Shown piece after piece: positions 36,351 to 45,488 of a stretch of DNA of 64,000 bases. How positions within the stretch are numbered: the first letter of the stretch is position 1; the number at the start of each line of letters is the position of its first letter. The DNA is from Candidatus Rokuibacteriota bacterium. Lineage in GTDB: Bacteria; Methylomirabilota; Methylomirabilia; Rokubacteriales; CSP1-6. Where the stretch lies: positions 1 through 64,000 of the forward strand of contig QHSU01000078.1 of assembly GCA_003220535.1 (NCBI GenBank), given 5' to 3'. The notes beneath the pieces were generated by a model that made no database searches, was not told where the DNA came from, and saw only the letters and a list, made by a program, of their open reading frames with translations. A program made the position numbers and the translations under genes.

Positions 36351-36896
36351 TCAGCCGGCGTCGACGTCGTGCGGGCGCTTGAGGGCGTCGCCGGGCCGGA
36401 GATTCAGGACCGCCTCGGGGAACAGGTTCGAGAGCCAGCGGATGACGTCGCTCACCGTGACGACGCCGATCGGCCGGAGCTCGGAGTCGACCAGCGGGAT
36501 CGTCCGGTAGCCCGCCACGCCCATGCAGTGGACCGCGTAGGCCACCCGGTCGCGCGCGGTCAATGCTTCCGGGTCGCGCGTCATGACCCCCGCCAGAGGG
36601 GTCCGGCGCGCGTCCAGATCTTTGCCGACGACGCGCGTGAGGACGTCGCGTTCGGTGAAGATCCCCGTGAGTCGTCCCGAAGGGTCGGTGATCAGCACAC
36701 CCGCCTGCCGTCGGGCCAGCATGGTCTGGACGGCCTCGTGGACGGTGGCGGTCTCGGAGAGACAGATCGGCTCGGCCGGGGACAGGACGGCGATCGTGTC
36801 GTTCAGGAGGGCACCGCGGGTCTCGCGGAGGTCGTCGGTGTCGTGGAGGTCGTCGTCGATCGTCGCGGAGTACTCGTCCTCGAACTCACCACTCAT
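36351..36896 (-). CDS. Tandem CBS-domain protein
   Basis: A 181-residue protein with an acidic N-terminus (1-30, many Asp/Glu) and two CBS domains: the first around ATVHEAVQTMLARRQAGVLI with GIFTERDVLTRVVG, the second around RVAYAVHCMGVAGYRTIPLV with GVVTVSDVIRWLS. CBS pairs bind adenosine nucleotides and sense energy state. A good ribosome site (GGGGAGG) precedes ATG 36896. It stands alone between korA and the LysR gene, and its partner is unknown. Confidence 0.88.
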   Translation of the reverse strand: MSGEFEDEYSATIDDDLHDTDDLRETRGALLNDTIAVLSPAEPICLSETATVHEAVQTMLARRQAGVLITDPSGRLTGIFTERDVLTRVVGKDLDARRTPLAGVMTRDPEALTARDRVAYAVHCMGVAGYRTIPLVDSELRPIGVVTVSDVIRWLSNLFPEAVLNLRPGDALKRPHDVDAG

Positions 36897-36963
36897 GACT
36901 TCGCCTCCCCGGCTCCGATCCTAACTCTTCATCGCGAGCCCGGCAATGCGGCATGCCGCGGCC

Positions 36964-37875
36964 TCACGAGCGCGCCGCGACCCGAACGGGCTCCTCGTTG
37001 GCGTCCTTGAGCAACTGGATGAACCGGCTCACCGTGGGCGTGAGGGGCTTCTGGCGGCGGTGGATGAGGCCGACCGGTCGCACCAGGTCCAGGATGCCCA
37101 TCGGCACGACGGTGAGCGTGCGGATCGAGGCCTCGTTCTGCACGGTGTGGCGCGGCAGAATCGAGACACCGGCGGCGATGATGATCGCCTGCTTGATGGT
37201 CTCGATGTTGTCGAACTCCATCACGGTGTGGACCCGGACATTGTGCTGGCGGAGAGCACGGTCGATCGCCTTGCGAATCGTCAGGCCGGCGTCGAATGCG
37301 ATGAACGTCTCACCGTTGAGGTCGGCCGGCATGACGATGCGCCGTCGGGCCAGGCGGTGATTCGGGTGGCACACGAAGGCCATCGGCTCGGAGCGGAGCG
37401 GCACGATCGACAGGGCCCGGTCGGCCGGCGGATACGACATGATCCCGACGTCGGCCTCGCCCTGTACCACCGCCTCGACGACCTTGTGGGGGTGCAGACA
37501 CTCGAGCTGCACCCGCGCCGCCGGGTAGAGCGACATGAATCGCTGCACGTGGCGGCTCACGTCGTGCAGGCCGACCGAGTAGATCGCCGCCACGCGCACC
37601 GTGCCGTCCACGCGGGCCTTCACGGCCGCGATCCCGGCCTTTGCCTTGTCCCACGACTCGAGGAGCTCGCCGCAGGCCTCGTAGAAGGCCTGGCCTTCGG
37701 GCGTCACGACGAACGGGCGCTTGGTGCGGTCCAGGAGCGCGACGCCCACCTCCGCCTCGAGCTGCTGCATCGCCTGGCTGGCGGCCGACTGGGAGACGAA
37801 GTTCTGCGCCGCTCCCCGTGAGAACGACTTGAGCCGGACCACGTCGCAATAGAGCCGCAGGGTCTCCAGGTGCAC
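36964..37875 (-). CDS. LysR-type transcriptional regulator, divergent from gltBD
   Basis: A 303-residue LysR regulator: winged helix-turn-helix at 1-60 (FSRGAAQNFVSQSAASQAMQ), linker helix, and a periplasmic-binding-like effector domain (VRVAAIYSVGLHDV ... FIAFDAGLTIRKAID). It is divergent from gltB with a 109-bp intergenic region that contains a 21-bp inverted repeat, so it is a strong candidate to regulate gltBD, in the manner of GltC. The start is GTG 37875 with TATAAT 7 nt upstream and no Shine-Dalgarno. Confidence 0.9.
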   Translation of the reverse strand: MHLETLRLYCDVVRLKSFSRGAAQNFVSQSAASQAMQQLEAEVGVALLDRTKRPFVVTPEGQAFYEACGELLESWDKAKAGIAAVKARVDGTVRVAAIYSVGLHDVSRHVQRFMSLYPAARVQLECLHPHKVVEAVVQGEADVGIMSYPPADRALSIVPLRSEPMAFVCHPNHRLARRRIVMPADLNGETFIAFDAGLTIRKAIDRALRQHNVRVHTVMEFDNIETIKQAIIIAAGVSILPRHTVQNEASIRTLTVVPMGILDLVRPVGLIHRRQKPLTPTVSRFIQLLKDANEEPVRVAARS

Positions 37876-37882
37876 GAAAAAG

Positions 37883-37888
37883 ATTATA
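37883..37888 (-). promoter_or_regulatory. Perfect -10 (TATAAT) just upstream of the LysR gene
   Basis: Minus-strand TATAAT ends 7 nt before GTG 37875, so the transcript would be leaderless or nearly so. It overlaps the 37886-37906 inverted repeat by three bases, as expected for negative autoregulation. Confidence 0.5.
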
Positions 37889-37906
37889 AGTGTTCCTGAT
37901 ACTTAT
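37886..37906. promoter_or_regulatory. Probable LysR operator (ATAAGT-N9-ACTTAT)
   Basis: A perfect 6-bp inverted repeat separated by 9 bp, centred at 37896. This is about 63 bp upstream of the start predicted for gltB transcription (near 37959), the usual position of an activating LysR-type site. It also touches the -10 element of the regulator gene. Confidence 0.6.
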
Positions 37907-37923
37907 TATCCAACTTTTTGGGG

Positions 37924-37952
37924 ATGACTAATAATGGGATTACCTGTACTAT
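37924..37952 (+). promoter_or_regulatory. Predicted gltB promoter
   Basis: ATGACT (37924-37929), 17-bp spacer, TACTAT (37947-37952). Each hexamer is imperfect, as expected for a promoter that needs an activator. The predicted leader of about 26 nt contains the gltB ribosome site AAGGAG (37971-37976). Confidence 0.45.
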
Positions 37953-37984
37953 CGTGCAACTGTTTTCACAAAGGAGTGGAGAAG

Positions 37985-40900
37985 ATGGCTTCAGTCGAAC
38001 GCCCTACGGCCGTGCCGGGCCCGCCGCCTGCCCAGGGCTTGTACGATCCGCGCCACGAACACGACGCCTGCGGGGTCGGCTTCGTCGTGGACATCAAAGG
38101 CCGTCGCTCACACACGATCGTTCGCCAGGCGCTCTCCGTCCTGATCAACCTGCTCCACCGCGGGGCGTGCGGCTGCGAAGCGAACACAGGTGATGGCGCC
38201 GGCATCCTGCTCCAGGTGCCGGACAAGTTCCTCCGGCGCGAGTGCGAGCGTCTCGGCTTTCCCCTGCCCGCTCCTGGAGACTACGGCTGCGGGCTCGTGT
38301 TCCTGCCGCGGGATCCCGAGCAGCGCGACCGCGTTCGCGCGCTCTTGCATTCCATCGTCGACGAGGAAGGGCAGCGCCTGCTCGGCTGGCGGGAGGTCCC
38401 CACCGACGACCACATGATCGGCGCCAGCGCGCTCGCCGTCGAGCCGCACATCACCCAGGTGTTCGTCGGCGGCGGGCCGGCCGTACGAGACCACGCCCAC
38501 TTCGAGCGCAAGCTCTATGTGATCCGCAAGCTCTTCGAGAAGGCCGTGGCGGCGCTCGATATTCCGGAACCCAAGTTCGCCTACATCCCGAGCCTCAGCT
38601 CGAACACGCTCATCTACAAGGGGATGCTCAGCGCCGACCAGATCGAGACGATGTACCCCGATCTCACGGACCCCGAGGTCGAGTCCGCGCTCGCCCTCGT
38701 GCACCAGCGGTTCAGCACGAACACCTTCCCGTCCTGGCCGCTCGCGCACCCGTACCGCTACATCGCCCACAACGGCGAGATCAACACGCTGCGCGGCAAC
38801 ATCAACTGGATGCGTGCCCGGGAGGCTCTCTGTCGGTCGGAGGCGCTCGGCGACGACCTCAAGAAGGTGCTGCCCGTCACCCGCGACGGCCTGTCGGACT
38901 CCGCCACGTTCGACAACGTCCTCGAGTTCCTGGTGATGAACGGACGGTCACTGCCGCACGCGATCCTCATGATGATCCCCGAGCCCTGGCAGAACCACGA
39001 GTCCATGAGCCCGGAGCGGCGGGCGTTCTACGAGTACCACGCCTCGCTGATGGAGCCCTGGGACGGGCCGGCCTCGATCGCCTTCACCGATGGGACGGTG
39101 ATCGGCGCCGTGCTCGACCGGAACGGGCTCCGCCCCTCGCGGTACTACGTCACCAAGGACGACATGGTCATCATGGCCTCCGAGGTCGGCGTGCTCGACA
39201 TCCCGCCCGAGAACGTCTTGCTGAAGGAGCGGCTGCATCCCGGACGGATCTTCCTCGTGGACACGGCCAAGGGGCGCATCGTCGACGACGAGGAAATCAA
39301 GGCCCAGCTGGCCGCTGAGCACCCGTACGCCGACTGGCTGCAGCAGAACCTCGTCCATCTCGAGGATTTGCCGGCGCGCCCCGTGCCGGCGCCCGACCAC
39401 GCCACCGTGCTGACGCGGCAGATCGCGTTCGGCTACACCCACGAGGATCTGCGGATCCTGGTCGGGCCGATGGCCAAGAACGGCGAAGAGCCGGTGGGCT
39501 CGATGGGCACCGACACCGCGCTGGCCGTGCTCTCGAATCGTCCCCGGCCGCTCTACGACTACTTCAAGCAGCTCTTCGCGCAGGTCACCAATCCGCCGCT
39601 CGATCAGATCCGTGAGGAGCTGGTGACCTCGATGGAGTCCACCGTCGGTCCCGAGCGGAACCTCCTGGCGCCAGAGCCGGAGTCGTGCCGGCAGATCGTG
39701 ATGAAGGACCCGGTGATCACGAACGAGGAGCTGGCCAAGCTCGCGCACGTCGCCGAGCGCGGCTTCAAGGCGGTCACGCTCCCCATGCTCTACGGGATCG
39801 CCGAGGGCGCCGCCGGGCTCGAGCGAACCCTCGCGGAGCTCCAGCAGCGCGCGAGCGCGGCCATCGCCGAGGGCAACAACGTCATCATCCTGTCCGACCG
39901 CGGCATCAATCGCGAGACGGCGGCGATCCCGAGCCTCCTCGCCACCGCGGCGGTGCACCACCATCTCGTCCGGCGCGGGGAGCGCACGCGGTGCGGTCTG
40001 GTCGTCGAGACCGGCGACGCGCGGGAGGTGCATCACCTCTGCCTGCTGATCGGCTACGGCGCGGGCGCGGTCAACCCGTGGGTCGCTTTCGAGACCATCG
40101 ACGACATGATCGGCGAGGGCCTGCTCACCGGCACCGACCGGGTGAAGGCCGTGAAGAACTACATCAAGGCCCTCAACAAGGGGATCCTCAAGGTCATGGC
40201 CAAGATGGGGATCTCGACCTTGCAGAGCTACACCGGCGCCCAGATCTTCGAGGCGATCGGCCTGAACGGTGATCTGGTGCACCGCTACTTCACCGGCACC
40301 GTGTCGCGGATCTCCGGCATCGGGCTCGGCGTGATCGCCGACGAGGTGCGGCGGCGCCACGAGCAGGCCTTCCCGGAGCGGCCGGTCGGCGCCGAGCTCG
40401 ACTGGGGTGGCGAATACCAGTGGCGGCGCGACGGCGAGCACCACATGGTCAATCCCGACATGATCGCCAAGCTCCAGCACGCGACGCGAAGCGGGAGTTA
40501 CACGCTCTTCAAGGACTACTCGCGGTTCTGTGACGATCAGAGCAAGAAGCTCGCGACCTTGCGCGGTCTCATCGAGCTCCAGCCGGCCGCGACGCCCGTC
40601 CCGCTCGAGGAGGTCGAGTCGGTCGAGTCGATCCTGAAGCGCTTCGCCACCGGGGCCATGTCCTACGGCTCGATCAGCCAGGAGGCGCACGAGACCCTGG
40701 CGATCGCGATGAACCGCATCGGCGGCCGGTCGAACACCGGCGAGGGCGGCGAGGACGCGGCGCGCTACCCGCGTGATCCCAACGGCGACTGGCGGCGGAG
40801 CGCCGTCAAGCAAGTGGCCTCCGGCCGCTTCGGCGTGACCAGCGAGTATCTCGTCAACTGCACCGATCTTCAGATCAAGATGGCCCAGGGGGCCAAGCCC

Positions 40901-42568
40901 GGCGAGGGCGGCCAGCTCCCCGGGCCCAAGGTCTATCCGTGGATCGCGAAGGTGCGCTTCGCCACCCCGGGCGTGCAGCTCATCTCGCCCCCACCCCATC
41001 ACGACATCTACTCGATCGAGGACATCAAGCAGCTCATCCACGATCTGAAGAACGCTAACCCCGAAGCCCGCGTCCACGTGAAGCTGGTCGCGGAGGTCGG
41101 TGTGGGCACCGTCGCCGCCGGGGTGGCGAAGGCATTTTCCGACGTGGTGCTGATCTCCGGCCACGACGGCGGCACCGGCGCCTCGCCCCTCACGTCGATC
41201 AAGCACGGCGGCGTTCCCTGGGAGCTCGGCCTGGCCGAGACGCAACAGGTTTTGGTGTTGAACAAGCTCCGCGATCGCATCGTCGTCCAGGTCGACGGCC
41301 AGATGAAGACCGGGCGTGACGTGGTCATCGCCGCGCTGCTCGGCGGCGAGGAGTACGGCTTCTCGACGGCGCCGCTGGTCGTGCTGGGCTGCATCATGAT
41401 GCGCGTCTGCCATCTCAACACCTGCCCCGTCGGCATCGCCACGCAGGATCCGGAGCTCCGCAAGCGCTTCGCCGGCCGGGCCGAGTACGTCGTGAACTTC
41501 TTCCGCTTCCTCGCTCAGGAGGTTCGGGAGCACATGGCCCGCCTCGGCTTCCGGACGATGGCCGACATGATCGGACGCGTGGACCGGCTCGACTTCAAGC
41601 CGGCCCTCGACCATTGGAAGGCGCGGGGGCTCGATCTCTCCTCGATCCTGTATCAGCCCGACATGCCGGCCGACGTCGCGCGGCGCTGCGTGCGGCCGCA
41701 AGACCACGCGCTCGAGAAATCGCTCGACCACACGACGATCATCCCGGCGTGCCAGGACGCCATCGAGCACCGGAAGCCGATCGAGCTACGGCTGCCGATC
41801 CACAACGTCAACCGCACCGTGGGCACCACGCTCGGCTACCACATCACGAAGCGGTGGGGCGGCGAGGGGCTGCCCGACGACACGATCCGCATCCACTTCA
41901 CGGGTTCGGCCGGGCAGAGCTTCGGCGCGTTCGTCCCGCGCGGGGTCACCTTCACGCTCGAGGGTGACGCCAACGACTACTGGGGCAAGGGGCTCTCGGG
42001 CGGCAAGCTCGTGGTCGCCCCGCCGCGCCGCAGCACGTTCGTCCCCGAGGACAACATCATCATCGGCAACGTGGCGCTCTACGGCGCGACCAGCGGCGAG
42101 GCGTACGTCCGCGGCGTCGCCGGCGAGCGCTTCGCCGTGCGCAACAGCGGCGTCCACGCGGTCGTCGAGGGCATCGGCGACCACGGCTGCGAATACATGA
42201 CGGGCGGGCGCGTCATCGTGCTCGGGCGGACCGGGCGGAACTTCGCCGCCGGCATGTCCGGCGGGATCGCGTACGTGCTCGACGTCGACGGCGATTTCAA
42301 GCGCCGGTGCAACCTCGGGATGGTGGACGTGGAGCGGCTCGAGCTGCCCGACGAAATCAGCCTGGTGCGCGACCTGATCGGGCGCCACATCGAGTCCACC
42401 GGCTCGACCTACGCCGCCGGCATCCTGCGCGACTGGATCGACGTGCAGCCCCGGTTCGTGAAGATCATGCCCAGAGACTACAAGCGCGTGCTTCTCGCCG
42501 AGGCCCGGGCGCGCGCCGAAGGGCGTCAGCCGACCTTCGCCGAGCTGGTCGGGACCGGCAGTGGGTAA
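37985..42568 (+). CDS. gltB: Glutamate synthase large subunit
   Basis: A 1527-residue NADPH-type glutamate synthase alpha chain that makes two glutamates from glutamine and 2-oxoglutarate. Cys29 in HEHDACGVGF is the expected mature N-terminal nucleophile of the class II glutaminase domain (about 29-430). The FMN-binding synthase domain follows (around 850-1220, with HDGGTGASPLTSIKHGG), including the Fe-S segment CHLNTCPVGIATQ, then the C-terminal beta-helix domain with GATSGEAYVRGVAGERFAV. ATG 37985 has AAGGAG 8 nt upstream, so the more upstream in-frame codons are not used. It overlaps gltD by 8 nt. Confidence 0.97.
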   Translation: MASVERPTAVPGPPPAQGLYDPRHEHDACGVGFVVDIKGRRSHTIVRQALSVLINLLHRGACGCEANTGDGAGILLQVPDKFLRRECERLGFPLPAPGDYGCGLVFLPRDPEQRDRVRALLHSIVDEEGQRLLGWREVPTDDHMIGASALAVEPHITQVFVGGGPAVRDHAHFERKLYVIRKLFEKAVAALDIPEPKFAYIPSLSSNTLIYKGMLSADQIETMYPDLTDPEVESALALVHQRFSTNTFPSWPLAHPYRYIAHNGEINTLRGNINWMRAREALCRSEALGDDLKKVLPVTRDGLSDSATFDNVLEFLVMNGRSLPHAILMMIPEPWQNHESMSPERRAFYEYHASLMEPWDGPASIAFTDGTVIGAVLDRNGLRPSRYYVTKDDMVIMASEVGVLDIPPENVLLKERLHPGRIFLVDTAKGRIVDDEEIKAQLAAEHPYADWLQQNLVHLEDLPARPVPAPDHATVLTRQIAFGYTHEDLRILVGPMAKNGEEPVGSMGTDTALAVLSNRPRPLYDYFKQLFAQVTNPPLDQIREELVTSMESTVGPERNLLAPEPESCRQIVMKDPVITNEELAKLAHVAERGFKAVTLPMLYGIAEGAAGLERTLAELQQRASAAIAEGNNVIILSDRGINRETAAIPSLLATAAVHHHLVRRGERTRCGLVVETGDAREVHHLCLLIGYGAGAVNPWVAFETIDDMIGEGLLTGTDRVKAVKNYIKALNKGILKVMAKMGISTLQSYTGAQIFEAIGLNGDLVHRYFTGTVSRISGIGLGVIADEVRRRHEQAFPERPVGAELDWGGEYQWRRDGEHHMVNPDMIAKLQHATRSGSYTLFKDYSRFCDDQSKKLATLRGLIELQPAATPVPLEEVESVESILKRFATGAMSYGSISQEAHETLAIAMNRIGGRSNTGEGGEDAARYPRDPNGDWRRSAVKQVASGRFGVTSEYLVNCTDLQIKMAQGAKPGEGGQLPGPKVYPWIAKVRFATPGVQLISPPPHHDIYSIEDIKQLIHDLKNANPEARVHVKLVAEVGVGTVAAGVAKAFSDVVLISGHDGGTGASPLTSIKHGGVPWELGLAETQQVLVLNKLRDRIVVQVDGQMKTGRDVVIAALLGGEEYGFSTAPLVVLGCIMMRVCHLNTCPVGIATQDPELRKRFAGRAEYVVNFFRFLAQEVREHMARLGFRTMADMIGRVDRLDFKPALDHWKARGLDLSSILYQPDMPADVARRCVRPQDHALEKSLDHTTIIPACQDAIEHRKPIELRLPIHNVNRTVGTTLGYHITKRWGGEGLPDDTIRIHFTGSAGQSFGAFVPRGVTFTLEGDANDYWGKGLSGGKLVVAPPRRSTFVPEDNIIIGNVALYGATSGEAYVRGVAGERFAVRNSGVHAVVEGIGDHGCEYMTGGRVIVLGRTGRNFAAGMSGGIAYVLDVDGDFKRRCNLGMVDVERLELPDEISLVRDLIGRHIESTGSTYAAGILRDWIDVQPRFVKIMPRDYKRVLLAEARARAEGRQPTFAELVGTGSG

Positions 42569-44006
42569 GGTCACCGGCTTCCTCGAGATCAAGCGGAAGA
42601 AGCTGCCCGCGCGTCCCGTTGCCGAGCGCGTCCACGACTGGAAGGAGTACTACCTTCCCTACCCGGTCGACGAGCTCACGAAGCAAGCGGCACGCTGCAT
42701 GGACTGCGGCATTCCCTTCTGCCACCAGGGGTGTCCGCTCGGCAACATCATCCCGGACTGGAACGACCTGGTCTACAAGGACCACTGGCGCGAGGCGATC
42801 GACCGTCTGCACGCGACGAACAACTTCCCCGAGTGGACGGGCCGGCTCTGCCCGGCGCCGTGCGAGGGCGCGTGCGTGCTCGGCATCAACGACGATCCGG
42901 TGACGATCAAGGGCGTCGAGCTCGCGATCATCGAGCGCGCGTTCGACGAGGGCTGGATGGGCGTCAAGCCGCCGCCCGCGCGCACGGGCAAGCGCGTGGC
43001 GGTCGTGGGCTCCGGGCCGGCCGGCCTCGCCGCCGCCGAGCAGCTCAATCGGGCCGGTCACCTGGTCACGGTCTTCGAGCGTGACGACCGGATCGGGGGC
43101 CTCCTGCGCTACGGCATCCCCGAGTTCAAGATGGAGAAGCGCTTCGTCGACCGCCGGCTGCAGATCATGGAGAAGGAAGGCGTCGTCTTCCGCACGAGCG
43201 CCCACGTCGGTGTCAACGTGCACGTCGGGACCCTGCGCCGCGATTTCGACGCGCTGGTCCTGGCCGGGGGCGCCTGCTGGCCGCGCGATCTCCCGATGCC
43301 CGGACGCGAGCTCTCGGGCATCCATTTCGCGATGGAGTATCTGACGCTCCAGAACAAGCGATGCGAAGGCGATCCGATCCCGGACGACAGGTTCATCACC
43401 GCGCAGGGCAAGGGAGTCGTCATCATCGGTGGAGGCGATACGGGCGCCGACTGCCTCGGCACGGTCCACCGCCAGGGGGCGCGCTCGGTCCACCAGTTCG
43501 AGCTGCTGCCGCGACCACCGGATCAGCGCGCCCCGGATAACCCGTGGCCCCAGTGGCCCAACATCTTTCGCGTGTCGGGTGCCCATGAAGAGGGCGGCGA
43601 GCGCGTCTATGCGGTGTCGACCCAACGCTTTCTGGGCGACGCGCGCGGCCACGTGCGTGCGCTCGAGGCCGTGAAGGTCGACATGGTTCGCGAGGGCGGT
43701 CGGCTGGAGTTCAAGACGATCCCGGGAACCGAGTTCACGCTCGAGGTGGAGCTGGTCCTGCTGGCGATGGGCTTTCTCGGGCCCGAGCGCCCGGGGATGC
43801 TGACGGACCTCGGGGTCAAGCTCACCGAGCGCGGCAACGTCTGGCGAGACGCGAACTGGATGACCAGCGTGCCCGGCGTGTTCGCGTGCGGCGACATGCA
43901 GCGGGGCCAGTCGCTGATCGTCTGGGCGATCGCCGAGGGTCGCTCTGCCGCGCGGGGCGTCGACCTCTACCTGATGGGCAAGTCGGAGCTTCCGGCTCCC
44001 CTTTGA
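42561..44006 (+). CDS. gltD: Glutamate synthase small subunit
   Basis: A 481-residue GltD: two N-terminal cysteine clusters (ARCMDCGIPFCHQGCPLGN and LCPAPCEGACVLG) bind 4Fe-4S clusters; AVVGSGPAGLAAAEQLNRAG binds FAD; VVIIGGGDTGADCLGT binds NADPH; the end GVFACGDMQRGQSLIVWAI closes the FAD domain. It delivers electrons from NADPH to GltB. GTG 42561 lies within the end of gltB, so the two are translationally coupled. Confidence 0.96.
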   Translation: MGKVTGFLEIKRKKLPARPVAERVHDWKEYYLPYPVDELTKQAARCMDCGIPFCHQGCPLGNIIPDWNDLVYKDHWREAIDRLHATNNFPEWTGRLCPAPCEGACVLGINDDPVTIKGVELAIIERAFDEGWMGVKPPPARTGKRVAVVGSGPAGLAAAEQLNRAGHLVTVFERDDRIGGLLRYGIPEFKMEKRFVDRRLQIMEKEGVVFRTSAHVGVNVHVGTLRRDFDALVLAGGACWPRDLPMPGRELSGIHFAMEYLTLQNKRCEGDPIPDDRFITAQGKGVVIIGGGDTGADCLGTVHRQGARSVHQFELLPRPPDQRAPDNPWPQWPNIFRVSGAHEEGGERVYAVSTQRFLGDARGHVRALEAVKVDMVREGGRLEFKTIPGTEFTLEVELVLLAMGFLGPERPGMLTDLGVKLTERGNVWRDANWMTSVPGVFACGDMQRGQSLIVWAIAEGRSAARGVDLYLMGKSELPAPL

Positions 44007-44011
44007 CCCGG

Positions 44012-44029
44012 AGGGGGCTTCGCCCCCCT
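44012..44029 (+). terminator. GC-rich hairpin after gltD
   Basis: AGGGGGCTTCGCCCCCCT forms a 6-bp stem with a short CTTCGC or TTC loop directly after the gltD stop; no clear T-tract follows. Confidence 0.45.
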
Positions 44030-44055
44030 TCGAGAGCCTCTTCCAGACATCGATT

Positions 44056-44074
44056 GCGCGGGTAACGCCCGCGC
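44056..44074. terminator. Second hairpin between gltD and the convergent CMD gene
   Basis: GCGCGGG and CCCGCGC form a perfect 7-bp stem around TAACG. It lies between convergent genes (44006 and 44170) and may stop transcription from either side. Confidence 0.4.
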
Positions 44075-44169
44075 TCGAACCGCCGCCGTGTTCCCGCGCG
44101 CTAGCGGCTTGCTTCGCGCGTCGCACCGAATCTTCGTGATGACGCCGGCACCCTGACGCGCCGCCGCGA

Positions 44170-44475
44170 TCAGACGCGGAACGCGTTCACGGCGGTCACC
44201 AGCGCCGGAGTCCCCCCGAAGAGATAGGCGACCTCGACCGCCTCCTGAACCTCCGCTTCCGAAGCGCCGGCGGCCCGTGCGCGGTTGGCGATGTTTGCGA
44301 CGCCGTCGGGATGCGACTGGAGCGCGTCGACGATCATGGTCATGAGGTGCTTGTACTTCGCGGGAATGGCGCCGTCCCGCAAGATGCGCTCGCGCTGGGT
44401 CATGTACGAGCCCACGAACTCTGGATCACGTTGTTGCAGCGCCTGGATCCACGGCGGCAACGTTGCCTGAGCCAT
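44170..44475 (-). CDS. Carboxymuconolactone decarboxylase-fold protein without cysteines
   Basis: A 101-residue all-helical protein resembling the CMD/AhpD family: MTMIVDALQSHPDGVANIAN, RARAAGASEAEVQEAVEVAY and LFGGTPALVTAVNAF. AhpD proteins use a CxxC pair, but this protein has no cysteine at all, so it cannot be a peroxidase-type redox enzyme. ATG 44475 has a strong ribosome site (AAGGAGG). A palindromic repeat lies just upstream in its leader. Confidence 0.72.
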   Translation of the reverse strand: MAQATLPPWIQALQQRDPEFVGSYMTQRERILRDGAIPAKYKHLMTMIVDALQSHPDGVANIANRARAAGASEAEVQEAVEVAYLFGGTPALVTAVNAFRV

Positions 44476-44494
44476 GTGTGCCTCCTTCGTGTAT

Positions 44495-44603
44495 CGCTGC
44501 GCCTCGGCCGGCGTGGCGATCGCTCGCCTCGCACGCGGGGCCCGAGAGCCCCGGGCCGTGCTCCGGCTCGCCCCGCGACGGCCTGCGGCGCGCACCACGG
44601 TCG
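44495..44603 (+). repeat. Palindromic intergenic repeat, copy B (interrupted)
   Basis: The left arm GCGCCTCGGCCGGCG and the right arm CCCCGCGACGGCCTGCGGCG-CGCACCAC match the other copies, but about 50 extra GC-rich bases separate them. It lies in the leader of the CMD gene, between it and the Cld-family gene. Nothing further is seen in 44604-44676. Confidence 0.6.
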
Positions 44604-44676
44604 CGATCGGGATGGTCGAGAGGTCGAGGCTAGCCCGCGCGGCCGCGGCCGTGAAGCCATCGGACGCGCCGGCGCT

Positions 44677-45405
44677 TCACGGTCGTGGAGGCGTCCCGCC
44701 GAACGGGCTCTGCCAGAGGGCATGCCCGACGAAGAAGGGTCCGAGCGTCTGGAGGTACTGCGAGGTCTGGGCGGTCTTTCGCATGGCCTGCACGAGGTGC
44801 GAGAGCGGATGGAGGTGACGGCCGACGAGGCCGATGACGAAGTCGTTGTCGTGGACGTCGAGTCCGTGACAGGCGAGCCGGATGTCGTGCGCGAGGTCGG
44901 CGTCCCCGTAGGCGCGGCCCAGCACGCTGTGCTCACGGATTATTGTCCCCTGCTCCTGGGGTGTCAGCCGACTGAACGCTCCGGTTCGCCGTAGCGGGTA
45001 CCAGATCCCCCAGGGCCACTCCGGATTGAGCGCTGCGCGGCGGGGCCGGCGCAGCAGCCAGTCCTCCAGATCCGTCTCGAAGCCCGAGGCGTACGTCCGC
45101 CCGAACATCGTCAGCTCGGGTTTCTGCGCGAGCCCGGCGAACGGATCCGCGTTGAGCACCTCCCGGAGGGCGGTCACGAAGAAGAGCGGGTCCTCGCTCA
45201 TCGCCAGCACGCCGATGCCGCGTGAGTCGTTGACGTCCTGGTACAGCACCGCCTCGAGCCGGCTCGACTCGAGCGCCCGCAGCAGCGGCTTGGCGTCCAG
45301 GCACCCACCGAACACCGAGAGCTGTATGAAGAGCCGCCGCTCTGAGGTCTGCCGGTCGGCTCCGCGCTCCTGGACGTCGATCTTCGTCGTGTCAGAGGCG
45401 CTCAC
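44677..45405 (-). CDS. Chlorite dismutase-family (Cld/HemQ-like) protein
   Basis: A 242-residue protein of the Cld superfamily. The first half is a ferredoxin-like fold (RRLFIQLSVFGGCL, AVLYQDVNDSRGIGVLAMSE); the second has PWGIWYPLRRTGAFSRLT, a basic HxxxGR segment in REHSVLGRAYGDADLAHDIR and the end HLVQAMRKTAQTSQYLQTLG. Family members include chlorite dismutase and coproheme decarboxylase HemQ. No other heme gene is nearby and I cannot place the heme-ligand His with certainty, so activity is left open. GTG 45405 has GGAGGAG upstream. Confidence 0.75.
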   Translation of the reverse strand: MSASDTTKIDVQERGADRQTSERRLFIQLSVFGGCLDAKPLLRALESSRLEAVLYQDVNDSRGIGVLAMSEDPLFFVTALREVLNADPFAGLAQKPELTMFGRTYASGFETDLEDWLLRRPRRAALNPEWPWGIWYPLRRTGAFSRLTPQEQGTIIREHSVLGRAYGDADLAHDIRLACHGLDVHDNDFVIGLVGRHLHPLSHLVQAMRKTAQTSQYLQTLGPFFVGHALWQSPFGGTPPRP

Positions 45406-45425
45406 GCTTTCTCCTCCGTGTACCG

Positions 45426-45480
45426 TCGCGCCTCGGCCGGCGGGGCCCCGGCCCCGCGACGGCCTGCAGCGAGCACGACC
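45426..45480 (+). repeat. Palindromic intergenic repeat, copy C
   Basis: Contains GCGGGGCCCCGGCCCCGC, which folds on itself, flanked by TCGCGCCTCGGCCG and GACGGCCTGCAGCGAGCAC. It lies between moaA (ends 45489) and the Cld-family gene (starts 45405), close to the ribosome site of the latter. In copies B and C the same TACACG(A/G)AGGAG-like leader follows the repeat on the minus strand. Confidence 0.7.
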
Positions 45481-45488
45481 TCACCGCG

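Noticed and set aside
38948..41770. Long open frame (about 940 codons) opposite gltB
   Set aside because: High-GC shadow of gltB; its composition is Arg/His/Asp-rich without any domain. The same holds for the roughly 840-codon frame at 12058-14589 and the frame at 17586-20333.
44495..45480. Copies B and C as insertion-sequence ends
   Set aside because: There is no transposase or target duplication between them, and the genes between look like ordinary chromosomal genes.
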